19,027 nucleotides of DNA from Burkholderiales bacterium. Its GTDB lineage: Bacteria > Pseudomonadota > Gammaproteobacteria > Burkholderiales > Burkholderiaceae_C. The stretch covers positions 1 to 19,027 of the forward strand of contig JAABPT010000462.1 in assembly GCA_011391855.1 (NCBI GenBank), in the 5' to 3' direction. Shown piece by piece: positions 1 through 6,871 of this stretch. A program made the translations under genes and the position numbers. Under the pieces are notes generated by a model. The model was not told the DNA's origin and did no database searches. It saw only the letters and a list, made by a program, of their open reading frames with translations. How positions within the stretch are numbered: the first letter of the stretch is position 1; each line of letters begins with the position of its first letter.

Positions 1-1409
1 CCGGGCACGCCATGCTCGGCCAGCCAGGCGCCCCAGGTGCTGTTGGCCAGGATCATGGCCTCGCTGACGATCAGGTCCAGCGGCGCGCCGCGGCGGCGCG
101 TGGTGATCGAGACCGTTTCGTGGCCGTTGGGTTCGGTCTCGTCGTCGTCGCGCTCCAGGCGGAAGTTGTAGTCGGGCCGGTTGAACAGCTCCGGCTTGCC
201 GCGCACCACTTCGCGCCTGGCCTTCAGCGTGCGCGCCAGGCGGAAGCAGAACGCCAGTTCGGCGGCAAACGGATAGTCGGCCACGGCTTCGCCGGTGAGC
301 GAGGCTTCGGTGACGACTTCGTCGAGCTGGTCGTGGCGCAGGTTGGCGGCGATCGGCACGCGTTCGATGCGCGTTTCCGTGCCGCGTACTTCCAGCGTGG
401 CCTCGTCCAGCGTCACGTACAGGCTCAAGCCCGGGCAGTCGCTGCCCTCCAGCAACGTGTAGGCCTGCACCACGGCAGTGGGCAGCATGGTGATCTTCCA
501 GCCCGGCATGTAAACGGTGGACAGGCGCTCGCGCGCCACCTGGTCCAGCGGCGAATCGGGCACGATGGCCAGGCCCGGCGCGGCGATGTGGATGCCCAGG
601 ATCACCGTGCCCTGGCCGATACCAGTGACCGAGAGCGCATCGTCGATCTCGGTGGTGGCCGAGTCGTCGATGGAAAACGCCTGTACGGGCGCCAGCGGCA
701 GGGTTTCCTTGACTTCGGGCGCCACCAGCCCGGCCGGGAAGGCGTGTCCCTTCGGGAACTGCTCGAACAGGAAACGCCGCCAGTGGAACTGGTAGGCGCT
801 GTCGATGGCGCCGGCAAGCTTGAGCAGGTCCAGCGGCGCACGCTGCGAGCGCTTGGCGGCTTCGACCACGGCCTTGTACTCGGGCGCATTCTTGTCGGGC
901 TTGAACAGGATGCGGTAGAGCTGCTCGCGCACCGGCGCCGGGCACTGGCCCTGCACCAGTTCGCCGGCCCAGGCGTCGATCTGCGCGGCCAGCGCCTTCT
1001 TGCGCTCGATGCCCAGCAGGGCGGCCTTGACGATCTCTTCCGGCGCCTTCTTGAAGAGACCCTTGCCGAGGCGGCGGAAATAGTGCGGCGCGTCGAACAG
1101 CCGCAGCAGCGCGGCGGCCTGCTTTTCAGGGCCGGCCTTGGCGTCGAAATAGTCGCGTGCCAGCTCGGCGAAGCCGAATTCGGACTCGGGGGCGAATTCC
1201 CAAGCCAGCTCGAGGTCGATCTCGCCCGCCAGCGCCTGCGCCCGCGCCATCAGCTCGGCGGGCGCGGGTTGGTCGAAGCGCAGCATCACGTTGGCCACCT
1301 TGACCTTGACGCGCTTGCCGGATTCCAGTTCCACCTGCACCGAGCTGTCGGTCTCGGACATCAGGCGGCCGGCGTGGAATTTGCCGGTGTCTTCAAAGAG
1401 GGCGTACAT
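1..1409 (-). CDS. RNB-domain (RNase II/R family) exoribonuclease, 3' end cut by the window edge
   Basis: Probable 3'-to-5' exoribonuclease that degrades single-stranded RNA in the cytoplasm; 469 codons are present and the C-terminus lies outside the window. The start ATG (1407-1409) gives MYALFEDTGKFHAGRL, a short beta-rich N-terminal region. The RNB core begins near residue 240: residues 246-257 read SIDDSATTEIDD, matching the family's metal-binding aspartate cluster, and near the cut edge SEAMILANSTWGAWL matches the late RNB segment. By my alignment to E. coli RNase II, the residue equivalent to Asp207 is Glu (residue 254), while the other three acidic positions are Asp. It lies 105 bp downstream of the esterase gene on the same strand. 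There is no clear Shine-Dalgarno sequence; a GACAAT box lies just upstream, so it may have its own promoter. It is not a typical rnb or rnr by length and N-terminus, so I give no symbol. Confidence 0.88.
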   Translation of the reverse strand, partial: MYALFEDTGKFHAGRLMSETDSSVQVELESGKRVKVKVANVMLRFDQPAPAELMARAQALAGEIDLELAWEFAPESEFGFAELARDYFDAKAGPEKQAAALLRLFDAPHYFRRLGKGLFKKAPEEIVKAALLGIERKKALAAQIDAWAGELVQGQCPAPVREQLYRILFKPDKNAPEYKAVVEAAKRSQRAPLDLLKLAGAIDSAYQFHWRRFLFEQFPKGHAFPAGLVAPEVKETLPLAPVQAFSIDDSATTEIDDALSVTGIGQGTVILGIHIAAPGLAIVPDSPLDQVARERLSTVYMPGWKITMLPTAVVQAYTLLEGSDCPGLSLYVTLDEATLEVRGTETRIERVPIAANLRHDQLDEVVTEASLTGEAVADYPFAAELAFCFRLARTLKARREVVRGKPELFNRPDYNFRLERDDDETEPNGHETVSITTRRRGAPLDLIVSEAMILANSTWGAWLAEHGVP

Positions 1410-1514
1410 CGCCGCGATTGTCGCTGTTCGGTGCCGGCTGCCCGGCGGGCCGGTGCATCCCGCAGGCGCCTTGATTCGGCGCGGCTGGCGCTGCAGGCGT
1501 TGCCGGCCGCTGGC

Positions 1515-2102
1515 TCAGTCGCACAGCTGCAGGAACTTCAGGATGCGCGGCAGGTGGGCGTCGAAGTCCGACAGCGCATGGTCGCCGCCTTCGAGCAGGC
1601 ACATCTGCGCGCCGGCGTAGCGCGCGGCCATCTCGCGCCAGTCCAGCACCTCGTCGCCCTTGGCGATGACGGCGAAGATTCGTTCGGGGTGACGGATCGT
1701 CGGCACCCACAGCTGGCGCAGCTCGTCGATGGACTCGGCGCGGAAGAAGAAGTGTTGCTCGGGGTCGTGGAAGGCGGTCAGCTCGCCGACATAGGCCGCC
1801 AGGTCGCGCGCCGGGTCCACCGCCGGGTTCAGCAGCACCGCCGGCCAGCCCGTGGCCTGGGCCACCGCGGTGGCGTAGAAGCCGCCCAGCGAACTGCCCA
1901 GCACGGCCGAGCTGGCTGCCGGCCAGCCTTCGATGCCTTGCCGCACCAGCGCCATCGCCTCGCGCGGCGACGGCGGCAATGGCGGGCACCACCAGTGCAC
2001 TTCGGGCCGGTGCGCGGCCAGCCAGGCCTGCAGCCGCTGCGCCTTGAAGGAGTGGGGCGATGAACGAAAACCGTGCAGGTAGAGCAGGTGCGTGGGCGTC
2101 AC
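1515..2102 (-). CDS. YqiA/UPF0227-like alpha/beta-hydrolase esterase
   Basis: A 195-residue cytoplasmic alpha/beta hydrolase that probably cleaves acyl or short-chain esters; the physiological substrate is unknown. The N-terminus (LLYLHGFRSSPHSFKA) has the strand and HGF oxyanion-hole motif typical of YqiA/YcfP proteins. The nucleophile elbow is GSSLGG with Ser71, followed by the acid candidate Asp150 (AKGDEVLDW) and His175 (EGGDHALSDF), so the triad looks intact. Length matches E. coli YqiA (about 193 residues). The start is GTG at 2100-2102, whose last bases form a GTGA overlap with the mpl stop codon. This implies translational coupling to mpl, which is the reason for choosing this start although it is not ATG. 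No signal peptide or membrane segment is seen. Confidence 0.88.
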   Translation of the reverse strand: MTPTHLLYLHGFRSSPHSFKAQRLQAWLAAHRPEVHWWCPPLPPSPREAMALVRQGIEGWPAASSAVLGSSLGGFYATAVAQATGWPAVLLNPAVDPARDLAAYVGELTAFHDPEQHFFFRAESIDELRQLWVPTIRHPERIFAVIAKGDEVLDWREMAARYAGAQMCLLEGGDHALSDFDAHLPRILKFLQLCD

Positions 2103-3499
2103 GGGCGGCGCGCCTTCAGGGCGTCGAGCAGCTTGCCGTGGATGCCGCCGAAACCGCCGTTGCTCATGCACAGCACATGGTCGCCCGGACGCGCCGCGCT
2201 CACGATGGCGGCCACCAGCGCGTCCACCGAATCGGCCACCACGGCGGACTTTCCAAGCGGTGCCAGCGCTTCGCGCACGCTCCAGCCGTAGTCGCCCTGC
2301 AGGCTGAAGGCCAGGTCGGCCTCTTCCAGCGCCCAGGGCAGTTGTGCCTTCATGGTGCCCAGCTTCATGGTGTTGGAACGCGGCTCGAAGACGGCCAGGA
2401 TGCGTTCGCGGGGCGCACCGGGCGCGGACGCGTTCTGTTCCAGCCGGCGCCGCAGGCCGCCCACGGTGACGCGCAGGGCGGTAGGGTGGTGCGCGAAGTC
2501 GTCGTAAACCTTCACTTCGCCGCCGGCCAACGCCACGCTGCCGCACAGTTCCAGCCGGCGGCGCACGTTCTGAAAGCTGGCCAGTGCCCCGGACGCGGCC
2601 TCGGGCGCCACGCCCACGTGGTCGGCGGCGCCGATGGCGCCCAGCGCATTGAGCTGGTTGTGCTCGCCCAGCAGCTCCCAGGCCACGTGGCCCACCTTCA
2701 GGCTGCCGCGCAGCACGTCGAAGGCCTGCGGCTCGCCGCGGGCGCACAGGCCGCCGGGTTCTTCGCGCTTGGTGCCGAAGCGCAGCACCTCGCTCCAGCA
2801 GCCGCGTGCCAGCACGCGCTGCAGCGCGGCGTCGCGGGCATTCACCACCAGCCGGCCGCTGGCGGGCACGGTGCGCACCAGGTGGTGGAACTGGGTTTCG
2901 ATGGCGGCCAGGTCGGGGAAGATGTCGGCGTGGTCGTGCTCCAGGTTGTTGAGCACGGCGGTGCGCGGCCGGTAGTGCACGAATTTGCTGCGCTTGTCGA
3001 AGAGCGCGGTGTCGTATTCGTCGGCCTCGATGACGAAGCACTGGCCCGTGCCGAGCCGAGCCGAAACGCCGAAGTTCAGCGGCACGCCACCGACCAGGAA
3101 CCCGGGCTGCAGACCGGCCTGTTCCAGCATCCAGGCCAGCATGGCGGTGGTGGTGGTCTTGCCGTGGGTGCCGGCCACGGCCAGCACGTGGCGACCCTGC
3201 AGCACGTGGTCGGCCAGCCACTGCGGGCCGCTGGTGTAGCGCGCGCCGGCGTCGAGCACGGCTTCCATGAGCGGGTTGCCGCGCTTGACGGTGTTGCCGA
3301 CGACGAAGACGTCGGGCGCCAGCCGCATCTGGTCGGCGCCGTAACCTTCGATCAGCTCGATGCCCAGCGCACGCAACTGCTCGCTCATCGGCGGATAGAC
3401 CTCGGCGTCGCAGCCCGTGACGCGGTGCCCGGCTTCGCGCGCCAGCGCCGCCAGGCCGCCCATGAAGGTGCCGCAGATGCCGAGGATGTGAAGGTGCAT
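2099..3499 (-). CDS. mpl: UDP-N-acetylmuramate:L-alanyl-gamma-D-glutamyl-meso-diaminopimelate ligase
   Basis: Mpl attaches the tripeptide L-Ala-gamma-D-Glu-mDAP, recovered from old cell wall, directly to UDP-MurNAc using ATP, feeding recycled peptide back into peptidoglycan synthesis. The 466-residue length fits the family. Visible Mur-ligase features are the N-terminal nucleotide-fold start HLHILGICGTFMGGLA (residues 2-17), the ATP P-loop AGTHGKTTTT (109-118), the EADEYD motif (158-163) that marks Mpl/MurC-type enzymes, the NNLEHDHADIF segment (184-194) and a C-terminal YDDFAHHPTAL motif. The GICGTFMGG start separates Mpl from MurC. Its stop overlaps the esterase start, so the two are probably co-transcribed. 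A TAGAAT -10-like box sits 6 bp before the ATG. Confidence 0.96.
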   Translation of the reverse strand: MHLHILGICGTFMGGLAALAREAGHRVTGCDAEVYPPMSEQLRALGIELIEGYGADQMRLAPDVFVVGNTVKRGNPLMEAVLDAGARYTSGPQWLADHVLQGRHVLAVAGTHGKTTTTAMLAWMLEQAGLQPGFLVGGVPLNFGVSARLGTGQCFVIEADEYDTALFDKRSKFVHYRPRTAVLNNLEHDHADIFPDLAAIETQFHHLVRTVPASGRLVVNARDAALQRVLARGCWSEVLRFGTKREEPGGLCARGEPQAFDVLRGSLKVGHVAWELLGEHNQLNALGAIGAADHVGVAPEAASGALASFQNVRRRLELCGSVALAGGEVKVYDDFAHHPTALRVTVGGLRRRLEQNASAPGAPRERILAVFEPRSNTMKLGTMKAQLPWALEEADLAFSLQGDYGWSVREALAPLGKSAVVADSVDALVAAIVSAARPGDHVLCMSNGGFGGIHGKLLDALKARRP

Positions 3500-3505
3500 G
3501 GCGGG

Positions 3506-3511
3506 ATTCTA
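3506..3511 (-). promoter_or_regulatory. Candidate -10 box for mpl, possibly leaderless
   Basis: On the minus strand TAGAAT (5 of 6 matches to TATAAT) is followed by CCCGCC and then the mpl ATG. Initiation at the usual distance would start the mRNA at or next to the start codon. No convincing -35 hexamer is visible and no Shine-Dalgarno sequence is present. The whole divergent spacer (3500-3560) is only 61 bp and must also serve the plus-strand gene starting at 3561. Confidence 0.3.
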
Positions 3512-3560
3512 GGTTTGGCCCCGGCTGCGGCGGGCCATGGATCTTTGCTAGGGTCGCGGC

Positions 3561-4001
3561 ATGAATTTCCCCGGATTCGCCGGCATACCGTGGATCGCGT
3601 CCAGCCCCTGGGCCTACCCGGCGCTGGAGGTCGTGCACATCGTGGGCATCGCCTTGCTGCTGGGCAACCTGGTGGCGCTGGAATTGCGCGTCTGGGGCGT
3701 GGCGGCCGAACTGCCGCTGCGGCCGCTGGCGCGGTTGTCGCTGGGCTTGTCGCTGTCGGGTTTCGGCCTGCTGGTGCTCAGCGGTCTGGCGATGTTTGCC
3801 GCGGCGCCGGCAGAACTGCTGGCCCACCGCACCTTCGTCGTGAAGATGGGCCTGGTGCTGTGCGCCGGGCTCAATGCGGCCTGGTTCCACGCCCGCGACG
3901 GCCTGAAGCGGGCCGACCGCACGGCCCGCGTGCAAACCGTGTTTTCACTGGGGTTGTGGCTGGCCGTCATCATTTGCGGCCGCTGGATTGCCTATTCATG
4001 A
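3561..4001 (+). CDS. Small four-helix integral membrane protein of unknown function
   Basis: A 146-residue inner-membrane protein. Hydrophobic stretches at about residues 20-40, 57-79, 90-110 and 126-144 suggest four transmembrane helices. His26 (VVHIVGIALLLGN), His89 and His110 lie in or at the ends of helices, which would suit heme or metal binding, but this is inference only. It resembles the small membrane proteins (DUF6644-like) that I associate with DUF6152 genes; the family name is from memory and is uncertain. It is followed at 24 bp by the exported DUF6152-like gene on the same strand, so the pair is probably an operon. No Shine-Dalgarno sequence is visible before the ATG; the start is supported because it is the first ATG and keeps the whole first helix. 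Confidence 0.8.
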   Translation: MNFPGFAGIPWIASSPWAYPALEVVHIVGIALLLGNLVALELRVWGVAAELPLRPLARLSLGLSLSGFGLLVLSGLAMFAAAPAELLAHRTFVVKMGLVLCAGLNAAWFHARDGLKRADRTARVQTVFSLGLWLAVIICGRWIAYS

Positions 4002-4024
4002 TTCCGTTGCCGAAGGAAGCCACC

Positions 4025-4492
4025 ATGAACCGACGTCTCCTGTTGGCGGGTGCCGCGCTCGCCGCGCTGCGCCCGGCCTGGGCACACCACGGCTGGAGCA
4101 GCTTCGACCAGACCCGCCCGCTGTACCTGGAAGGCCGCGCCGCGGAGGTGGCATGGCGCAACCCGCATGTCGAACTGCAGCTCGAACTGGCGCAGGACCT
4201 GAAACTGCCGGCCGACCTGGCCAGCCGTGCGCTGCCGGCACAGAGCGCCCCGGTGGATGGCGCTGCGCTGCTCAAGGCCGCGGCGCTGCCCACGCGCAAG
4301 GACCGGCGCTGGGAGATCGAGCTGGCGCCGCTGTTCCGCATGCAGGCCTGGCAAGTGCCGGAGATCCAGGTCGGCGACACCATCGGCGTGCTTGGCTTCA
4401 CGTTCAGCGGCGAGAAGGGCGACGCGGTGCTGCGTGGTGAATATGTCTTCGTCGGCGGCAAGGCCTACGGGCTGCGTTCTTCGCCGGCCTGA
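4025..4492 (+). CDS. Exported DUF6152-like protein
   Basis: A 155-residue small secreted or periplasmic protein. A clear Sec-type signal peptide, MNRRLLLAGAALAALRPAWA, ends at an A-W-A cleavage site, so the mature chain is predicted to begin HHGWSSFDQTRPLYLEG. The rest is beta-rich, with the NPHVELQLEL segment and a late IGVLGFTFSG segment that I recall from the DUF6152 family. Function is not established. The ATG at 4025 has AAGGA (4013-4017) at good spacing. An in-frame upstream ATG at 3998, overlapping the previous stop codon, would add nine residues (MIPLPKEAT) and weaken the signal peptide, so it is less likely. It is paired with the four-helix membrane protein just upstream and ends 7 bp from the convergent zinc-ribbon gene. 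Confidence 0.83.
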   Translation: MNRRLLLAGAALAALRPAWAHHGWSSFDQTRPLYLEGRAAEVAWRNPHVELQLELAQDLKLPADLASRALPAQSAPVDGAALLKAAALPTRKDRRWEIELAPLFRMQAWQVPEIQVGDTIGVLGFTFSGEKGDAVLRGEYVFVGGKAYGLRSSPA

Positions 4493-4499
4493 GCGGGGT

Positions 4500-5471
4500 T
4501 CAGAACCACCACCACAGCAGCACCAGCACGGCACACAGCAGCCAGGCGGCCCAGCGGGGCAGGCTGCGCAGGGCGCCCAGGGCGCTCATGTCGAGGCCGT
4601 GCTCGTCGGGCTCCAGGCGCCGTCCGCTGCGCGCGTCGGCTTCGGCCTGCATCGCAGCCGCGCGCTCGCGCTGGCGCTCGAGCCCGGCCGACTGCGCGGC
4701 CAGACGCTGCTGCACGATCTGCGGCGCAGGCCGCTCCGCGTGCGCCTGCAGGGCCGGGCCCAGGGTGCTGACCTGCCGGTGCGCCTCGGCCAGGCCGGGT
4801 GCGGTGAGGGTGGCGCCGCAATGCTGGCAGTGCCAGGTGGCGTCGGGCGGCACCGCCGCGCCACAGGCCTGGCAAGCCAGGGCCGACACGCGGGTGCCGG
4901 TGCGGTGCACGGCGTGGCTGGTGGTGGCGCCTTCGGGGTCGAGCGCGCGCGCCAGCCGCGCCACGTCCACCACCGCCGGCACCGAGGTGCACCAGGGGCA
5001 GGTCGCGTCGGCCGCACCCAGGGCGCCGCCGCAGTTGACGCAGTGCCAGCCTTCGGGCCGCTGCAGCGCGCGCGCCCGGTCGGCCGACGACATCGTTCTC
5101 AGCAGACCCTTTTCGTTCAGGAACTGGCCGAAGGTCTGCCAGGCGCCGTGGCGTTGCGGACATTCGAGCTGCAGCGACGGGCCCCAGCGCGTGCGGTTGT
5201 GCACCGTGCGCACCGGCTGGTGGCAATGCGGGCAGCCGATGCCCGGTCGCAAGGGCTGGTGCGCCAGCGCCTGCGCCGCCGCCATCTCGCCGATCAGCGC
5301 CAGCAGGCCGGGGCCCGACAGGCGTGCCGACTCGACGACGTCGAACCAAACCAGGTGGCAAGGAGCGCAGAGGTCGATCTCCACCGTGCTGCCGTAGTGC
5401 CCCGGCAGGGACAAGGCGCGCAGCGGCGCGCTGCAGTTGCTGCACGCCGGGACCTTGGCGTCGGGCGCCAC
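4500..5471 (-). CDS. Tail-anchored protein with four zinc ribbons, function unknown
   Basis: I do not recognise a named family for the whole protein (323 residues from the GTG at 5469-5471). Four treble-clef or ribbon-like Cys sets are visible: C10/C13 with C35/C38, C80/C83 with C104 and H108, C144/C147 with C158/C161, and C200/C203 with C215/C218. The first (CSNC...LCAPCHLVWFD) resembles the zf-TFIIB type. Residues 225-285 are Gln/Arg/Ala-rich and probably a helix or coiled coil. The final residues (WAAWLLCAVLVLLWWWF) form one hydrophobic helix ending at the C-terminus, suggesting a tail-anchored membrane protein with its zinc ribbons in the cytoplasm. It lies 22 bp after the hemL stop, probably in the same transcript. 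The frame stays open upstream into hemL, so the start is uncertain; the GTG is the first start after hemL ends. Confidence 0.78.
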   Translation of the reverse strand: MAPDAKVPACSNCSAPLRALSLPGHYGSTVEIDLCAPCHLVWFDVVESARLSGPGLLALIGEMAAAQALAHQPLRPGIGCPHCHQPVRTVHNRTRWGPSLQLECPQRHGAWQTFGQFLNEKGLLRTMSSADRARALQRPEGWHCVNCGGALGAADATCPWCTSVPAVVDVARLARALDPEGATTSHAVHRTGTRVSALACQACGAAVPPDATWHCQHCGATLTAPGLAEAHRQVSTLGPALQAHAERPAPQIVQQRLAAQSAGLERQRERAAAMQAEADARSGRRLEPDEHGLDMSALGALRSLPRWAAWLLCAVLVLLWWWF

Positions 5472-5493
5472 GGCGGCTGCCGCGGGTGTGCGT

Positions 5494-6810
5494 TCAGCCG
5501 CGCTTCGGTGCGGCCGCCGCCTCGGCGGCCAGCACCTCGGCCGCGGCGGCCACCGTGGCCGCAATGTCCGCGGCCGTGTGTGCCGCGCTCACGAAACCGG
5601 CTTCGTACAGCGCCGGCGCCAGGTACACGCCGCGGTCGAGCATGCCGTGGAAGAAGCGGTTGAAGCGCGACTGGTCGGTGGCCATCACCACGCCGTAGTT
5701 CTGCGGCAGTTCGCTGGCGAAGAAGAAACCGAACATGCCGCCCTCGCTGTCGCCCACCATCGGCACGCCGGCGTGGCGCGCCGCAGTGGTGAGGCCTTCG
5801 ACCAAGGAGCGGGTGCTGGCCGACAGCGCGTCGAAGAAGCCGGGCCTGGAGATTTCCTTCAGCGTGGCCAGCCCGCAGGCCGTGGCCACCGGGTTGCCGC
5901 TCAGCGTGCCGGCCTGGTACACCGGGCCCAGCGGTGCGAGCTGGCTCATGACGGCCTTGGTGCTGCCGAAGGCCGCCAGCGGCATGCCGCCGCCGATGAC
6001 CTTGCCGAACACGCTCATGTCGGGCTGGAAGCCGGGAATCAGCTTCGCATAGACGCTCTGCGCACCGCCGAGCGCGACGCGGAAACCCGTCATCACCTCG
6101 TCGAAGGCCAGCAGCGCGCCATGCGCCGTGCACAACTCGCGCAACCGCTTCATGAACGGCACGGCAGCGCGCACGAAATTCATATTGCCGGCGATGGGTT
6201 CGATCATCACGCAGGCGATCTGCGGCCCGTGCGTGGCGAAGGCCTCTTCCAGCTGCGCGACGTTGTTGTATTCGAGCACCAGCGTGTGCTGCACCACCTC
6301 GGGCGGCACGCCGGCGCTGGTGGGGTGGCCGAAGGTGGCCAGCCCGGAGCCGGCCTTGACCAGCAGCGCGTCGGCGTGGCCGTGGTAGCAGCCCTCGAAC
6401 TTGACGATCTTGCTGCGCCCGGTGGCGCCGCGCGCCAGCCGGATGGCGCTCATGCCGGCCTCGGTGCCGCTGCTCACCAGCCGCACCTGCTCCACGCTGG
6501 GCACGAGGCCGATGATGGCTTCGGCCAGTTCGATCTCGCGTTCGGTGGGCGCGCCGAAGCTGAAGCCGTCCAGCGCCGCCTTCTGCACCGCTTCCAGCAC
6601 CGCCGGGTGGCCGTGGCCCAGGATCATGGGGCCCCAGGAACCGATGTAGTCGATATACCGGCGGCCCTCGGCGTCCCAGATGTACGGGCCCTGGGCGCGG
6701 CTGATGAAGCGCGGCGTGCCACCTACGGCGCGGAAGGCGCGCACCGGCGAGTTCACGCCACCGGGAATGACGCGCTGCGCGCGCGCGAACAGTTCTTCGT
6801 TGGTCGACAT
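5494..6810 (-). CDS. hemL: Glutamate-1-semialdehyde 2,1-aminomutase
   Basis: HemL converts glutamate-1-semialdehyde to 5-aminolevulinate with PLP (or PMP), the last step of the C5 route to heme. The 438-residue length is near the family norm. Diagnostic segments are PGGVNSPVRAF (16-26), the glycine-rich GSWGPMILGHGHP (57-69), SSGTEAGMSAIRLARG (113-128), FDEVMTGFR (236-244) and FGKVIGGGMPLAAFG (268-282), in which Lys270 is the PLP Schiff-base lysine. The C-terminus is an Ala/Glu-rich tail ending AAAPKRG. It starts at ATG 6808-6810, 39 bp after the thiD stop; part of that spacer is the second copy of a 23-bp duplication. The Shine-Dalgarno sequence is weak. The same-strand order thiD-hemL-zinc-ribbon gene suggests one operon. 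Confidence 0.97.
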   Translation of the reverse strand: MSTNEELFARAQRVIPGGVNSPVRAFRAVGGTPRFISRAQGPYIWDAEGRRYIDYIGSWGPMILGHGHPAVLEAVQKAALDGFSFGAPTEREIELAEAIIGLVPSVEQVRLVSSGTEAGMSAIRLARGATGRSKIVKFEGCYHGHADALLVKAGSGLATFGHPTSAGVPPEVVQHTLVLEYNNVAQLEEAFATHGPQIACVMIEPIAGNMNFVRAAVPFMKRLRELCTAHGALLAFDEVMTGFRVALGGAQSVYAKLIPGFQPDMSVFGKVIGGGMPLAAFGSTKAVMSQLAPLGPVYQAGTLSGNPVATACGLATLKEISRPGFFDALSASTRSLVEGLTTAARHAGVPMVGDSEGGMFGFFFASELPQNYGVVMATDQSRFNRFFHGMLDRGVYLAPALYEAGFVSAAHTAADIAATVAAAAEVLAAEAAAAPKRG

Positions 6811-6825
6811 CGGGGGGTGGCTGCC

Positions 6826-6871
6826 TTCAATGCACGCGGCGCGGCGCGTTCAATGCACGCGGCGCGGTGCG
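6826..6871 (-). repeat. 23-bp tandem duplication across the thiD stop codon
   Basis: Positions 6826-6848 and 6849-6871 are adjacent direct copies differing at one base. Each copy carries, on the minus strand, the codons for the ThiD C-terminus (APRRVH) and its TGA. The upstream copy (6849-6871) encodes the real C-terminus. Because 23 is not a multiple of three, the other copy forms most of the thiD-hemL spacer and is not translated as part of ThiD. Confidence 0.85.

Noticed and set aside
12..2063. Long plus-strand open frame of 683 codons
   Set aside because: It is antisense to the RNB nuclease and esterase, has Arg/Gln/His-rich composition typical of GC-rich antisense frames, and matches no family.
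2060..4024. Plus-strand open frame continuous with the DUF6152-like gene, 810 codons in total
   Set aside because: Only the last 155 codons are real; the rest is antisense to mpl or out of frame with the membrane protein.
4493..4499. Terminator between the convergent genes ending at 4492 and 4500
   Set aside because: Only 7 bp separate them and no hairpin with a T-run is visible.
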